A DNA stretch of 64,000 bases from Paracoccaceae bacterium. Its GTDB lineage: Bacteria; Pseudomonadota; Alphaproteobacteria; Rhodobacterales; Rhodobacteraceae. This document shows, one piece after another, positions 17,399-26,931 of the stretch. The first letter of the stretch is position 1. Each line of letters begins with the position of its first letter. The DNA is taken from NCBI GenBank assembly GCA_002402045.2, contig NVUX02000022.1, positions 1-64,000 on the forward strand. The letters are read 5' to 3'. The notes beneath the pieces were generated by a model. The model saw only the letters and a program-made list of their open reading frames with translations. It did not search any database and was not told the DNA's origin. Made by a program: the position numbers and the translations under genes.

Positions 17399-19436
17399 TG
17401 GCGGCCTCCTGTTTCATGCGGGTAAGGTAGGCCACGCCTTCGGCCATCTTCTTTTCCCAGGCATCGGATGATGTGATTGACGGCAAGCGCCCGCGTTCCT
17501 GTTTGAACTTCACGGCGCGGCGGGCCAGCTCGCGGGCCTCTTCGGCGGAGAGCTGAACCTTCTTCGCCGAAATCACCGCCGCAACCTGTTTGAGGCTCTC
17601 TTCGCTCATGGTTTTAGCCAGAATCGCATAGGCTTGGCCAAACGGATTGATCCGGTCGATCAGGTCGATATCCAGCTCCCGCACGTCCATCGCAAACTTG
17701 CGCACGCCGTCAATAAGCGCTGTGTTGCCGCTCGCCTCTGCATCATCGGACGCAGACAGGGTAATCTCCTTGGCCTTCTGGGTCAGGTTCAAAGCCGCAA
17801 CCGCATGTTGGCGCACGGCCTCTTGATCCCCGGCATCCAGTTCTGGAAATTTTGCCCCGACGATCTTGCCCATACGCACCTGGGTCAGCTCTTCGGGCAC
17901 CAGCTCTTCATCAAATAGCCCCCGCTCTATCGTGGTTTTATCCTGAACAAACGCGGTGATCACCTCGTTCAGATCTTCCTGGCAAATGCGTGCGGCCTCT
18001 TTGCTCTTTGGCTCCGCCAGCCCCTTGATCTCGATATGAAACTGGCCGCTGGCCTTGTTGAATCCGACATTCTCTTTTGCCGGATCATAGCCGCCCTCGC
18101 CATAGTCAAAGCCCTCGACTGGCGCGCATGCCGGGCTTTTGGGGGTGAAGTTGAAACGCGGGGCAAGAACTTGTTCCATCAGCAGGCTGGCGGCGATGGC
18201 CTTCAGCGTGTCGTTCACGGCCTCTGTCACCGCCGCTTCGGCAGCATCCGGTTCGGCGATCAGATTGGTGAACCGGGCGCGGGTCTTGCCCTTGGCGTCA
18301 CGGGTGGCACGGCCGATGATCTGCACGATCTCGGTCAGGCTTGCCCGATAACCGACGGTTAGCGCATGTTCGCACCAAATCCAGTCAAAGCCCTCTTTGG
18401 CCATACCCAAGGCGATGATGATGTCCACATGACCGCGATCATTCTTGTGGGCGGGGTCTTTGAGTGCGGCGGAAACCTTGTCCCGTTTCACCGGCTCGTC
18501 ATCCACCAGATCGGCGATTTTCAAAATCCGCCCTTCCGGCGTCTTCACCAGCTGAAATCCGGTGTCGGGGTCCGTGCCCTGCCAATCGCCAAGCGCATCA
18601 ATGATATGCTCGACCTCCTTATGCTTGTCCTTTGTGCTTTCACGGGAATTTACATTCGGGATATGCAGGATCGTTTTCTCGTTCGGGTCAAGCACATCCA
18701 GTATGCTGTCGGCGTAGGAGCCGGCATAGAAGAAATAGCCGATATCCAGTGTTTTCAGGTATTGATAGCCGTTCAGCTGCTCATAATAGGTGTAAGTGAC
18801 GGTATCAAAGCGTGCCTCGTTTGCCGGCAGCAGGATCGGCACCGCATCACCGCGAAAATAGCTGCCGGTCATGGCGACCACATGCACCCGATCCCGCGCG
18901 ATAAAATCATTGAGTTGCTTGCCAAGAATGTTGTCTTCGCTCGCCGAAACATGGTGGAATTCATCCACCGCAATCAGCCGATCGTCAAATGCCGCCACCC
19001 CAAGCTTTTCCACAGCAAAGCGGAAGGTCGCATGGGTGCAGACCAGTATTTTATCGTCGCTCGCCAGAAATGCCCCAACCGATTTGACCTTGCCGCCATC
19101 GGTGCCCGGGGAATTGCACAGGTTCCATTTTGGCTGAACCGTCCAGTCTGCCCAAAAGCCGAAATTGCTCAGCGGCTCGTCATTAAAGCTAGCCCCGATG
19201 GATTTTTCCGGCACCACCACGATCGCCTGCTTCACCCCCTGATTTTCTAGCTTGTCGAGCGCAATGAACATCAAGGCGCGGCTTTTGCCCGAGGCTGGCG
19301 GTGATTTGATCAGCAAATACTGCTCGCCGCGTTTTTCATAGGCCCGCTCCTGCATCGCCCGCATGCCCATCTCGTTTGAGGTGGTCGAGGAGCCGTTTGT
19401 TGCGTACTCGACAGATACGGATGGAATTTGCTTCAT
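17391..19436 (-). CDS. DEAD/DEAH-box helicase of restriction operon
   Basis: 681-aa superfamily 2 helicase/translocase. Motif I is PPASGKSRAL (~46-55), motif II is the DEFH box in LIAVDEFHHVS (~151), MTGSYFRGD (~183) fits motif III, and IVQIIGRATRDAKGK (~373) is motif VI. The C-terminal third is helical. It is preceded by the AlbA_2 gene with a 140-bp gap and overlaps the GIY-YIG gene. The arrangement matches type I/III-like systems in which a translocase connects a methylase and a separate nuclease. No frame damage seen. Confidence 0.88.
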   Translation of the reverse strand: MKQIPSVSVEYATNGSSTTSNEMGMRAMQERAYEKRGEQYLLIKSPPASGKSRALMFIALDKLENQGVKQAIVVVPEKSIGASFNDEPLSNFGFWADWTVQPKWNLCNSPGTDGGKVKSVGAFLASDDKILVCTHATFRFAVEKLGVAAFDDRLIAVDEFHHVSASEDNILGKQLNDFIARDRVHVVAMTGSYFRGDAVPILLPANEARFDTVTYTYYEQLNGYQYLKTLDIGYFFYAGSYADSILDVLDPNEKTILHIPNVNSRESTKDKHKEVEHIIDALGDWQGTDPDTGFQLVKTPEGRILKIADLVDDEPVKRDKVSAALKDPAHKNDRGHVDIIIALGMAKEGFDWIWCEHALTVGYRASLTEIVQIIGRATRDAKGKTRARFTNLIAEPDAAEAAVTEAVNDTLKAIAASLLMEQVLAPRFNFTPKSPACAPVEGFDYGEGGYDPAKENVGFNKASGQFHIEIKGLAEPKSKEAARICQEDLNEVITAFVQDKTTIERGLFDEELVPEELTQVRMGKIVGAKFPELDAGDQEAVRQHAVAALNLTQKAKEITLSASDDAEASGNTALIDGVRKFAMDVRELDIDLIDRINPFGQAYAILAKTMSEESLKQVAAVISAKKVQLSAEEARELARRAVKFKQERGRLPSITSSDAWEKKMAEGVAYLTRMKQEAANG

Positions 19437-19576
19437 TTTATACCTCAGTCAAAACTTGATCAAGAAATCCAGGATCGGGGGAAATTCCACAACCAACTGA
19501 ATAACAACAATTTATTTACAAACTATACTTCTTCGCGATCTCTGAATGCTCTCATAATCAAAACCCAATCAAGAAC

Positions 19577-21043
19577 TTATGCCCAAAAGGGCAGATACCC
19601 TGCGCGAGGGTGCTCGGGGTCAGCATGCTTGATGAGATTTTCCTCTAAAGTTTGCCGAATTACATTACTTGCCTGCGCAGCATTCTTGCTGTTGATGCCA
19701 AATCGTTCACAGAGGGTTGCATTTTTCATTCGCCCACCATTCACCCACTTTAGCGCTGCGTGTAAATAACACGCTCTTATACGCTCAGATGGCGTCATAT
19801 TTGCAAACCGTCGCGGCGCATACAGGATAACCTTCACTGAGTCATGCTCATGGCGAAAATCTGGTGCTGGCATTCTATGGAGTTCAACAGCAAAAAGCAC
19901 TTTATCCACCCCAGAACCTTGTTCCTCGCAAAAACCCATTCGGCGCATAGCCGATGCCAACGCCTCATTGCGCGACCTCGGAGGGAGATCCAAAAATCGG
20001 TTGGGATCGACCAGCGGCTCTCCAGGATTGGTGATTTCGATCCGGTCCGAAAACATTTCAATCTGTGGGCCAGCGCCAGTAACTGTCATATCCTGATGGA
20101 TAATGGCGTTCGCAACAAGCTCGCGTAACGCGATCTCAGGGTACAGCGTTGTTTCTTCCCGCAATGCCTGCCCGATATGCTCATTCTTAGGCAGCAGACC
20201 GTTGATATAGACCATCAGCCCCTCAAAACCATTGGCATACCCCATAGCCCCATCATGACGGTTCACAACTGTATCGGCTTTGGTTGCGCCGTCATACTGA
20301 ACAAAACGCACCCCTTTTCGGGCGATTGATCCCGAAATATCAGACAGTCTTTTGGCAAACAAAATCGCACCTAAATTGGTGATATTCCAATTTTGACCAA
20401 CATCTTTTTCGATAATATCATCTGCCGCCAGACGCTCGAAAATGCCAGCACGGTTGTCAGGAAGCGGGATTTTGTTCAGCTCAAAATACTTGGGGTAGTC
20501 TATCAGATCCAACACTTCATCAGCCGTCACAAATTGCTTGGCAACATCCGTTTCCCAGGCAAATGAATTGAGCTCCCGCCACAATGCCGCTTGAGCTTGC
20601 GCATTGTCCGACAGCCTTGGAGTTGCCTCTCCAACCCGAATATAAGCTGTTCGTTCAAATTCAACGGGCGCATTCAAGGCAGGTGGAATTTCCATCAAAA
20701 CTAGGACCACGCCCTCATAGTCAATCTTTCGAAAGGTAAAATCCACTCTGGGGTGAAGCTGACTGGATAACCAGATTTGCAGCGGCTGGTTGCCCATCTT
20801 TTTTAGCCCCGGATCAAAACTTGTTCCAACCGGATTGTGCGACCCGTCCTCGACACCCCAAACGATATACGCAAAGGGTTTGTTATCCTTGCGGGCAGAG
20901 TTTGAAAGCGCCGAAATCAGCTTCCCAATCATCTTTCCGTCTGCATTGTTGTGCTTGAACTCGACAACATGCCCTTCTGCCGTGGTTTCTAAAAGATCAC
21001 GGACTAAGGCGACATCACGATCAGCCACTTGGAAATCAGGCAT
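19577..21043 (-). CDS. AlbA_2 (Schlafen-like) ATP-binding protein in restriction operon
   Basis: 488-aa protein. The N-terminal ~150 residues match the AlbA_2/SLFN domain (ETTAEGHVVEFKHN, IGKLISALSNSARKDNKPFAYIVWGVED). A C-terminal GHKL-type ATP-binding part follows: ALRELVANAIIHQD (N-box), IEMFSDRIEITNPGEPL (G1 region) and EEQGSGVDKVLFAVE. A winged-helix-like tail follows. Its start overlaps the methylase stop by 8 bases. Such proteins are usually annotated as transcriptional regulators or putative helper ATPases; in this operon it could sense or regulate the restriction complex. Confidence 0.83.
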   Translation of the reverse strand: MPDFQVADRDVALVRDLLETTAEGHVVEFKHNNADGKMIGKLISALSNSARKDNKPFAYIVWGVEDGSHNPVGTSFDPGLKKMGNQPLQIWLSSQLHPRVDFTFRKIDYEGVVLVLMEIPPALNAPVEFERTAYIRVGEATPRLSDNAQAQAALWRELNSFAWETDVAKQFVTADEVLDLIDYPKYFELNKIPLPDNRAGIFERLAADDIIEKDVGQNWNITNLGAILFAKRLSDISGSIARKGVRFVQYDGATKADTVVNRHDGAMGYANGFEGLMVYINGLLPKNEHIGQALREETTLYPEIALRELVANAIIHQDMTVTGAGPQIEMFSDRIEITNPGEPLVDPNRFLDLPPRSRNEALASAMRRMGFCEEQGSGVDKVLFAVELHRMPAPDFRHEHDSVKVILYAPRRFANMTPSERIRACYLHAALKWVNGGRMKNATLCERFGINSKNAAQASNVIRQTLEENLIKHADPEHPRAGYLPFWA

Positions 21044-23789
21044 GTGTGGGTACCTCCGTTGTCATCTTGGTATACATCGCAAACAGTTTTTCCAGCCGTT
21101 CGGTATCGTTGCGGAAACGGCGGCCGATGTAGATGCGTTCTAGCACTTCGTCGTTGCGATTGTGAGCGTCGCGCAGGTTTGCGGGCATGGCGTCGGGTTT
21201 ATAAAGGTCGGCGATGGTGGCGGGGAAATGCGCCTCGCGGGCCAAGAGGATATCTGTCGCGCAGCGGGTTAGGTCCGCGCGGTTTTTCTCGGTCAGTTTG
21301 GGAACGGGAAAGGTGTTCCAGCCAAGGGTGTTTGAATAGCTGAAATCGGTACGCATCCGCACGCAAACCGTGCCGATCCAGACCCAATGCAGACGTGAAG
21401 CGATCAGCGCCATGTTCCACAGCGGGGCGTCGTAGAGGGCGAAGGCTTTCTCTTGAATGACACTCTCGGGGGGCAGGATGCCTACAGGCAAATAGGGTCT
21501 ATTTTCAGAGCTCACACGTGGCACAACAATAACTCGACTCTCAGCCATATTTTGTTCGCGAAACCGATAGGGTGTGGCTGCTAGCTTTTGAGCAGCGTTG
21601 TCCTTGCTGGCAGCTGTTCGTGACATTTCAACTCTATTGAACCGCTCTTGAATGGCCGCAATCCTAGAGGCAGCAGGCAAGTCGCTTTCCTTGACCCAAA
21701 GGCACGCTCTGGGCGAAGCAGAAATAAACTCTTTCGATCCGTATAGAGGACGTATTAAATCCTTAACCTTGGGATATTTGACGATTAAGTCACGACCTTC
21801 TTGCTGCGAAAAAATGAGAGCACTGCCGTAATAAGGATGGTTTCCAAACTGCATCTTGGCCCTCTCATCAAGAGGCGCAGAAAGCGCGTTGACCGTGACA
21901 TTTCCAGAGGCAACCAAATAAGCGTTTATGTTCTCGACCTCTTTCATCACTGCTTCATTCTCTGCATTCAGAGAATAGAGATTCCGCATCGGTCCTGCGT
22001 GATTTGAGATTGCGACAATCGCCACGGTCACGCCCGCATTGTGGCTGGCAAGGTTGGCCCATTTAAACGAGGTATGAGCAAAGTTGATCTCATGCCCCGT
22101 GGCAAAGATCGTCGGCCACAGGATTGACACCTGCTGCCCTTGGCAGATCGAATTGGTCGACACGAACGCGGCACTTGATTGCGTGTGCAGTCCAAAATCT
22201 GCCGCCTTCATGAACCAACCCGCCACATAATCCAGCGATTTCCAGCTTTTGACGCGCCCATCAAAAATGCGCTTCAGGTCTTCTTTCTGTTCCGCGCTTT
22301 GCCATTTCGACCCCAGATACGGCGGGTTGCCGCAGATAAAGATTTCGCCATCATCTGCCTCAAAATTGATCTTGGCCTGATCCAGTGGAGAGCGAAACAG
22401 ATCATCGGCACGCAACTGCACACCGCCGCCTTCTACATCCATAAAGCTGGTCCAGTCCAGTTGCAGTGCATTGGCGCAAGTGATCCAGTTTTTCGAATCC
22501 AGCGGCAAGAACGCCTCCAGCGCGTCCTTGTGGCCGCGATAGGTCACGTCGCATTGGTATTCCGCGATGATCAGCGCAAGGCGGGCGATTTCGGCCGGGA
22601 AATCGCGCAGCTCTATCCCACGATAGTTAGTCAGGGGAATATCGGTGCGCCGATCGACCTCGCCGCTATAGGCGTTGATCTTGGCCTCGATCTCTCGCAG
22701 TTCTTTATAGGCGATCACAAGGAAGTTGCCCGACCCGCAAGCCGGATCAAACACGCGGATTTTGGAAATACGAGCGCGCAGGGTCTTAAGCTTTTTCTTG
22801 CTATCCCCCGCCGCCGTCAGCTGTGCATTCAGATCATCTAAAAACAGCGGGTTCAGCACCTTGAGGATATTGGGCACTGATGTGTAATGCATCCCCAACG
22901 CGCCGCGTTCCTCATCATCAGCCACGGCCTGGATCATCGAGCCAAAGATATCGGGGTTGATCTTGGTCCAATCCAGCGAACCGATATGCAGAAGGTAAGA
23001 GCGCGCGATTTTGCTGAACTGCGGCACATCCGTACTGCCCGAAAACAGCCCGCCATTTACATAGGGAAACTTGTCGGCCCAATTTGGCAGGTCGGCCCCC
23101 GCACGATCGGGATCATCAACGTTCATGGCGCGGAACAGTTCGGAAATCACCCAATCGGTGTTCGAGCTGTCCTTGGCAGACATCGTGGTAACAGTGGTGG
23201 TGAACAGATCTTCGCCCTTGAGGATCGAGGTATCCTCAGCAAAGAACAGGAAAATCAGCCGCGCCATGAAGTGGTTCATGTCATGGCGGCGCACGGCGGT
23301 GCCCCAGTCTGGGTTGTCTTTGAGTAGCTCTATATAAAGGCGGTTCAGGCGACCCGTGGCCTTGATGTCAAAGGCGCTCTCGCGGATCTGCGTGACGGTA
23401 GAGATCCCCGCAAGCGGTAGGAAGAAGCCGAAGTGATCGTGGAAATCAATGAAATCGCAAGCAATCGTCTCACCCGATTTCAGATCCTCGGCCTCAAGCG
23501 TTTGGCCGTCTGTGGCAAGGATGAACTTCGCCTTGGCCTTTGTCGTCGCAGGGCTTGCTTTGAGCGCAGAAAGCGTTTCGGAAACAGTGTCTTGGGCGCA
23601 GGATTTCAAGTGAATGTTGTTGGTTTGCAGCACCCCATCCAGATCAGATTTGTTCTGCCCTTTGCGCAGGCGCTTGATGGTGGTGGGTTTGTTGCCGAAA
23701 GCCTCGAGGAACTGGAACGGAAATTCGGCCGCATCAAAGGGCTGTTCGGCCAACGCGGAAATGGCTTCTTCGATTTCAACAGCGTTCAT
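21036..23789 (-). CDS. MmeI-like class I DNA methyltransferase
   Basis: 917-aa amino-methyltransferase. Domains by eye: an N-terminal MmeI_N-like part (1-150, FILATDGQTLEAEDL, FFLPLAG), a helicase-spacer-like region (HDMNHFMARLIFLFFAEDT), the SAM-binding motif VFDPACGSGNFLVIAYKEL (~349), the catalytic motif CGNPPYLG (~480), a target-recognition region, and a C-terminal tail (SNTLGWNTFPVP). The D...ExK nuclease signature of true MmeI is not evident at the N-terminus, so it probably only methylates adenine. It is the first gene of the four-gene minus-strand operon ending with the GIY-YIG nuclease. Confidence 0.88.
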   Translation of the reverse strand: MNAVEIEEAISALAEQPFDAAEFPFQFLEAFGNKPTTIKRLRKGQNKSDLDGVLQTNNIHLKSCAQDTVSETLSALKASPATTKAKAKFILATDGQTLEAEDLKSGETIACDFIDFHDHFGFFLPLAGISTVTQIRESAFDIKATGRLNRLYIELLKDNPDWGTAVRRHDMNHFMARLIFLFFAEDTSILKGEDLFTTTVTTMSAKDSSNTDWVISELFRAMNVDDPDRAGADLPNWADKFPYVNGGLFSGSTDVPQFSKIARSYLLHIGSLDWTKINPDIFGSMIQAVADDEERGALGMHYTSVPNILKVLNPLFLDDLNAQLTAAGDSKKKLKTLRARISKIRVFDPACGSGNFLVIAYKELREIEAKINAYSGEVDRRTDIPLTNYRGIELRDFPAEIARLALIIAEYQCDVTYRGHKDALEAFLPLDSKNWITCANALQLDWTSFMDVEGGGVQLRADDLFRSPLDQAKINFEADDGEIFICGNPPYLGSKWQSAEQKEDLKRIFDGRVKSWKSLDYVAGWFMKAADFGLHTQSSAAFVSTNSICQGQQVSILWPTIFATGHEINFAHTSFKWANLASHNAGVTVAIVAISNHAGPMRNLYSLNAENEAVMKEVENINAYLVASGNVTVNALSAPLDERAKMQFGNHPYYGSALIFSQQEGRDLIVKYPKVKDLIRPLYGSKEFISASPRACLWVKESDLPAASRIAAIQERFNRVEMSRTAASKDNAAQKLAATPYRFREQNMAESRVIVVPRVSSENRPYLPVGILPPESVIQEKAFALYDAPLWNMALIASRLHWVWIGTVCVRMRTDFSYSNTLGWNTFPVPKLTEKNRADLTRCATDILLAREAHFPATIADLYKPDAMPANLRDAHNRNDEVLERIYIGRRFRNDTERLEKLFAMYTKMTTEVPTHA

Positions 23790-24040
23790 GCCGGTTTTCC
23801 TTCCTGCCTAAAGTTCTGAGTGTTTTAGCAGTCCATTTTTTTATCTTTAGCAGGCGCTTATGCCCTGTGCATCCGTAAAGCCGACATGGATCAATATATC
23901 CACAAGAGACACCTTGCGGCAATCCTGCTTGGCGATTTTCCACCATGGTGCATTACATCAATGAAAGCTATAATTCCCCTGCCCCGTTTGAGGCCGGAAG
24001 CTCGCCTTGGTCGGCATACGTCAAGCGTCAACGGCTTAAT

Positions 24041-24346
24041 CTAAACGCCCACCCATTGTTCAACCATATCAACGTAGCGCTGCACGTTTTTCTGACGCAA
24101 GGCTGGGTGCGGTTCCAGAAGCGCTTTTTGAAGCCCCTCAACCAGCATCGGGCCTTTTTCTACCTCTTCACGGACGTATCGTAGTGCCGCAAGAAACTCT
24201 TTGTCATTCACATCCCTATCGGCGCAATTATTGGCCGCCCGCCGCAACACATCCATGATGCTTTGCAGCTCGTCTTCAGCCACCAATGCTTCAGACCACG
24301 CGCCGCCAAAAGCCACATTCGATAATTGTTTCTTGAAATCTACCAT
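24041..24346 (-). CDS. small SOS-controlled protein, divergent to Y-family polymerase
   Basis: 101-aa helical protein of unknown function (VDFKKQLSNVAFGG... ending in VDMVEQWVGV). The ATG at 24346 lies only 2 bases from the LexA box. A promoter with TTGCAA (-35) and TATTTT (-10, 18-bp spacer) would start transcription within a few bases of this ATG, so the mRNA may be leaderless. A TTG at 24382 is the alternative start, but it would place the operator inside the gene. It shares the SOS operator with the polymerase and is expected to be induced by DNA damage or by ssDNA entry. Confidence 0.65.
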   Translation of the reverse strand: MVDFKKQLSNVAFGGAWSEALVAEDELQSIMDVLRRAANNCADRDVNDKEFLAALRYVREEVEKGPMLVEGLQKALLEPHPALRQKNVQRYVDMVEQWVGV

Positions 24347-24348
24347 AA

Positions 24349-24363
24349 GAACAAAATAAGAAC
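24349..24363. promoter_or_regulatory. LexA operator (SOS box), GAAC-N7-GAAC
   Basis: GAAC (24349-24352), seven bases, then GAAC (24360-24363) is an exact match to the alphaproteobacterial LexA box (GTTC-N7-GTTC read on the other strand). It sits in the divergent promoter region of the Y-family polymerase and the small minus-strand gene and overlaps the predicted -10 of the latter, so LexA should repress both. Confidence 0.85.
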
Positions 24364-24396
24364 ATACAACAGGTATTTGCAAGTCAGGATTTCGCT

Positions 24397-25596
24397 TTGA
24401 CAGTTTTTAGAACGCTCTACATTGATATGAATAGCTTTTTTGCATCCGTAGAACAGCAGGAAGAACCAGCCCTACGTGGCCGGCCGCTTGCGATCACAGC
24501 TATTTCTTCCGAATCAGGAGCCGTAGTTGCTGCTAGTTACGAGGCCAAAGCTTTTGGTGTGGGAGTCGGCACTCGCATTTATGAGGCTAAACAGCTCTGC
24601 CCTGGCATTGTTTTTCGGCCAAGCCGTCACCGGCTTTATGCACGAGTGAACCAGAAAATCGCCGCCGTTCTCGATCAAATGGCCGAGCTAGAGCGCGTGC
24701 GTTCCATCGACGAGTTTCAAATTGCACTTGGCGGTTCAACGGCCGAGCTGGATAATGCTCTGGCATTGGCCCGGCGCATGAAACTAGCAATCTATGATCA
24801 GGTTGGTTCAGAATTGCGGTGCTCTATCGGCATCGGCCCAAACCAGCTCTTAGCCAAAATTGCCGGAAAGCTGGAAAAACCTGACGGTCTTTCTTGGCTT
24901 TCCCCAGACAATATGCCCGAGCGCCTTGCCCATTTGCAGATTGATGATCTGCCGGGGATCTCGCGTGGCATTCGTGCGCGGCTCAACAAAGCCATGATCT
25001 GGGATATGCGGTCGCTCTACGCCCTCGATCCCCGCCATGCGCGGCTGATTTGGCACTCTGTTGAGGGAGAGCGCTTTATCCGCGCCCTACAGGGCGGGAA
25101 TATTCCACTCGGTGAAACACAGCGCAGCGGCTATGGCAACTCGAAGGTTCTGGCCCCAGAATATCGACGCCCCGATAAGGCGGTGCTTGTGGGCCGCTGG
25201 CTGATCGAGAAGGCCGCCGAGCGGATGCGGCGCGACGAATATTGTGCGCAGCGTTTCAGCCTTCATACTCGCTTTCTGCCTGAAGGTGGTTGGTCCGGTG
25301 CTCAAAGCGTGATGGCCACCCAAGATACACGCGCGATGCTTGGTATCTATTCCGATCTTTGGGAGAGGTTGATGCAAAAGCGGCCTAGGCTGATCAGCTC
25401 GCTTAGCGTTCACCTTGGCAATATCATTCCTCTTTCTCAGCGCTCTGGGGAATTGTTTTTGCCGCTGGAAGCCGCGACGCAAAGCCGGAACGAAAAACTT
25501 TCCGCCGTGGTGGACCGGATTAACCGGCGCTATAAATCTCGCATGATCACCTACGGCGATCAGCAAGATCACCCTGGGTTTTTTGAAAAGGGTTGA
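24397..25596 (+). CDS. Y-family translesion DNA polymerase (DinB/UmuC type)
   Basis: 399-aa error-prone polymerase. LYIDMNSFFASVEQ (~7-20) supplies the first metal-binding Asp, the steric-gate segment is nearby, and RVRSIDEFQI (~103) supplies the Asp-Glu pair. The helix-hairpin-helix LQIDDLPGISRGIRARL and a C-terminal little-finger region (QRFSLHTRFLPEGGW) follow. The start is TTG, with AGGAT at 24386-24390; no ATG occurs before the catalytic DMN. A LexA box lies 34 bases upstream. No umuD-like gene is adjacent. Plasmid-borne SOS polymerases help repair or mutate DNA after stress and transfer. Confidence 0.92.
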   Translation: MTVFRTLYIDMNSFFASVEQQEEPALRGRPLAITAISSESGAVVAASYEAKAFGVGVGTRIYEAKQLCPGIVFRPSRHRLYARVNQKIAAVLDQMAELERVRSIDEFQIALGGSTAELDNALALARRMKLAIYDQVGSELRCSIGIGPNQLLAKIAGKLEKPDGLSWLSPDNMPERLAHLQIDDLPGISRGIRARLNKAMIWDMRSLYALDPRHARLIWHSVEGERFIRALQGGNIPLGETQRSGYGNSKVLAPEYRRPDKAVLVGRWLIEKAAERMRRDEYCAQRFSLHTRFLPEGGWSGAQSVMATQDTRAMLGIYSDLWERLMQKRPRLISSLSVHLGNIIPLSQRSGELFLPLEAATQSRNEKLSAVVDRINRRYKSRMITYGDQQDHPGFFEKG

Positions 25597-25656
25597 TATT
25601 TTCGCGTTTTACCGCTCCTATAACCAACTAATATTTCTAGCCTTAAGGTTCTAACA

Positions 25657-26136
25657 ATGCCGCCCCGATGCGCAGAAAAGGTTTCTCGAAATCGTGCAAT
25701 AATCGCGCGCCATGCCGTTGGTGAATCTTATAAATCTATCGCGGTTTCATTGGGGATTTCATATGGCCGTGTTCTTGAGCTGGCGGCCCGCGAACGTGAC
25801 CGTATTTTTAAGCTTATGCTCGATGACGCTGTTACCACGGAACCCAAGGCTCTCATGGCTGAATATTCTGTTTCCGAAGAAGCATTAAGCAATATCGTGG
25901 CCGCTGAATTGGATAAATTCAGGAAAAGACAGCATGAAGATTACCTGCGCGAACTCAAATGCGACAAAGAAGAAAATGAATATCTGGTTCGGCAAGCTAG
26001 CGACTTCTACGTAGATTTTGTTTCGGGTTCATCCATTGATGAAATGTCGGAAGAATCTGGTATCGCCGAATCCGATATTTTATCGTTAGTCACCACCCAC
26101 CTTCACGTCCTAATTGAAAAGCACGGTTTGGCTTAG
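25657..26136 (+). CDS. HTH protein translationally coupled to luxR
   Basis: 159-aa acidic protein. An N-terminal helix-turn-helix (SRNRAIIARHAVGESYKSIAVSLGISYGRVLELA) resembles sigma-region-4/resolvase-type HTHs. The C-terminal half has a second possible HTH (SSIDEMSEESGIAESDILSLV). Its stop TAG overlaps the GTG of luxR by one base, so it is co-translated with the quorum-sensing receptor. Function unknown; the position suggests a modulator of the LuxR/LuxI circuit. It follows the polymerase gene by 60 bases, so read-through from the SOS promoter is possible. Confidence 0.7.
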   Translation: MPPRCAEKVSRNRAIIARHAVGESYKSIAVSLGISYGRVLELAARERDRIFKLMLDDAVTTEPKALMAEYSVSEEALSNIVAAELDKFRKRQHEDYLRELKCDKEENEYLVRQASDFYVDFVSGSSIDEMSEESGIAESDILSLVTTHLHVLIEKHGLA

Positions 26137-26837
26137 TGAAAATTATTGATCTCAGCGAAGAAGAAGCCTGCAACGAAAACAACATTCTTTTCATTAATCA
26201 GCTTTGCAGTAATCTTGGCCTTGATTACGCAACTTACTCAACGACGGATCGAGTATCCGGCTCGGTTCAAGGATATGCCAATTATCCTGAAGAATGGAAA
26301 TCCCACTATATAAACCGTGGCCTTCATCTTGTTGATCCAACCATACACAAATCCGCTCTCAGCATTGCCCCGGTGGACTGGTCCAGATTTGAACGTGATG
26401 CGAAATACGATGCCGTATTTTCCGCTGCGTGCGATTTTGGCCTACCAAACCAAGGCATAACGGTGCCCGTGAGGGGCGTCTTCGGGGATCGTGGTCTGCT
26501 TAGCGTCACCACAAACTGTTCTGATATGGAATGGGAAAAGCAAAAAACCAAAATTATGGGTGATTTGCAACAAGCCGCTGTCCATATGCAGGACGCCGTG
26601 ATGAGATCCGATGTTTTTGCAAGATCTCTGTCTTTGCCAAATCTTTCGGCTCGGGAGATCGAAGTTCTTCAGTGGGTAGCCGCCGGTAAAACCTATCAGG
26701 ATATTGGCGATATTCTAAGTATCTCTGATAGGACCGTCGAGGTTCATTTGAGATCCTCAAGAGACAAGCTCGGAGCGCTTACAACAGTTCAGGCGGTCGG
26801 CCGTGCCATAGGAATGAAATTAATCTATCCGCTTTAG
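26136..26837 (+). CDS. LuxR-type acyl-homoserine-lactone receptor
   Basis: 233-aa quorum-sensing regulator. The autoinducer-binding domain has the full ligand-contact spacing seen in TraR: Trp, then Tyr four residues later (EEWKSHYINR), Asp-Pro 13 and 14 residues after the Trp (LVDPTI), and a second Trp 28 residues after the first (PVDW). The C-terminal GerE-type HTH (LSAREIEVLQWVAAGKTYQDIGDIL) is intact. GTG start overlapping the upstream stop. The luxI gene begins 94 bases downstream, so this is a complete LuxR/LuxI pair on the mobile element; conjugation genes are a plausible target. Confidence 0.93.
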   Translation: MKIIDLSEEEACNENNILFINQLCSNLGLDYATYSTTDRVSGSVQGYANYPEEWKSHYINRGLHLVDPTIHKSALSIAPVDWSRFERDAKYDAVFSAACDFGLPNQGITVPVRGVFGDRGLLSVTTNCSDMEWEKQKTKIMGDLQQAAVHMQDAVMRSDVFARSLSLPNLSAREIEVLQWVAAGKTYQDIGDILSISDRTVEVHLRSSRDKLGALTTVQAVGRAIGMKLIYPL

Positions 26838-26864
26838 CCGGTTTGTCGATATGTCGACTACGGG

Positions 26865-26901
26865 TATTCCCGAATAGTATCCTGTAAAAAATTCGGGAAT
26901 A
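26865..26901. promoter_or_regulatory. 11-bp inverted repeat upstream of luxI
   Basis: Perfect arms TATTCCCGAAT (26865-26875) and ATTCGGGAATA (26891-26901) separated by 15 bp, ending about 30 bp before the luxI ATG. The spacing is too wide for a classic 20-bp lux box. It could be the LuxR operator of luxI, a terminator for luxR, or an RNA switch. A smaller palindromic stretch (GTCGATATGTCGAC, 26845-26858) lies just before it. Confidence 0.6.
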
Positions 26902-26931
26902 TAGCCCCCAACATACACGTTGGGAAGAAAC

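Noticed and set aside
18366-19250. 294-aa plus-strand frame opposite the helicase gene
   Set aside because: Antisense shadow of a long conserved helicase frame; no family features and composition mirrors the helicase codons.
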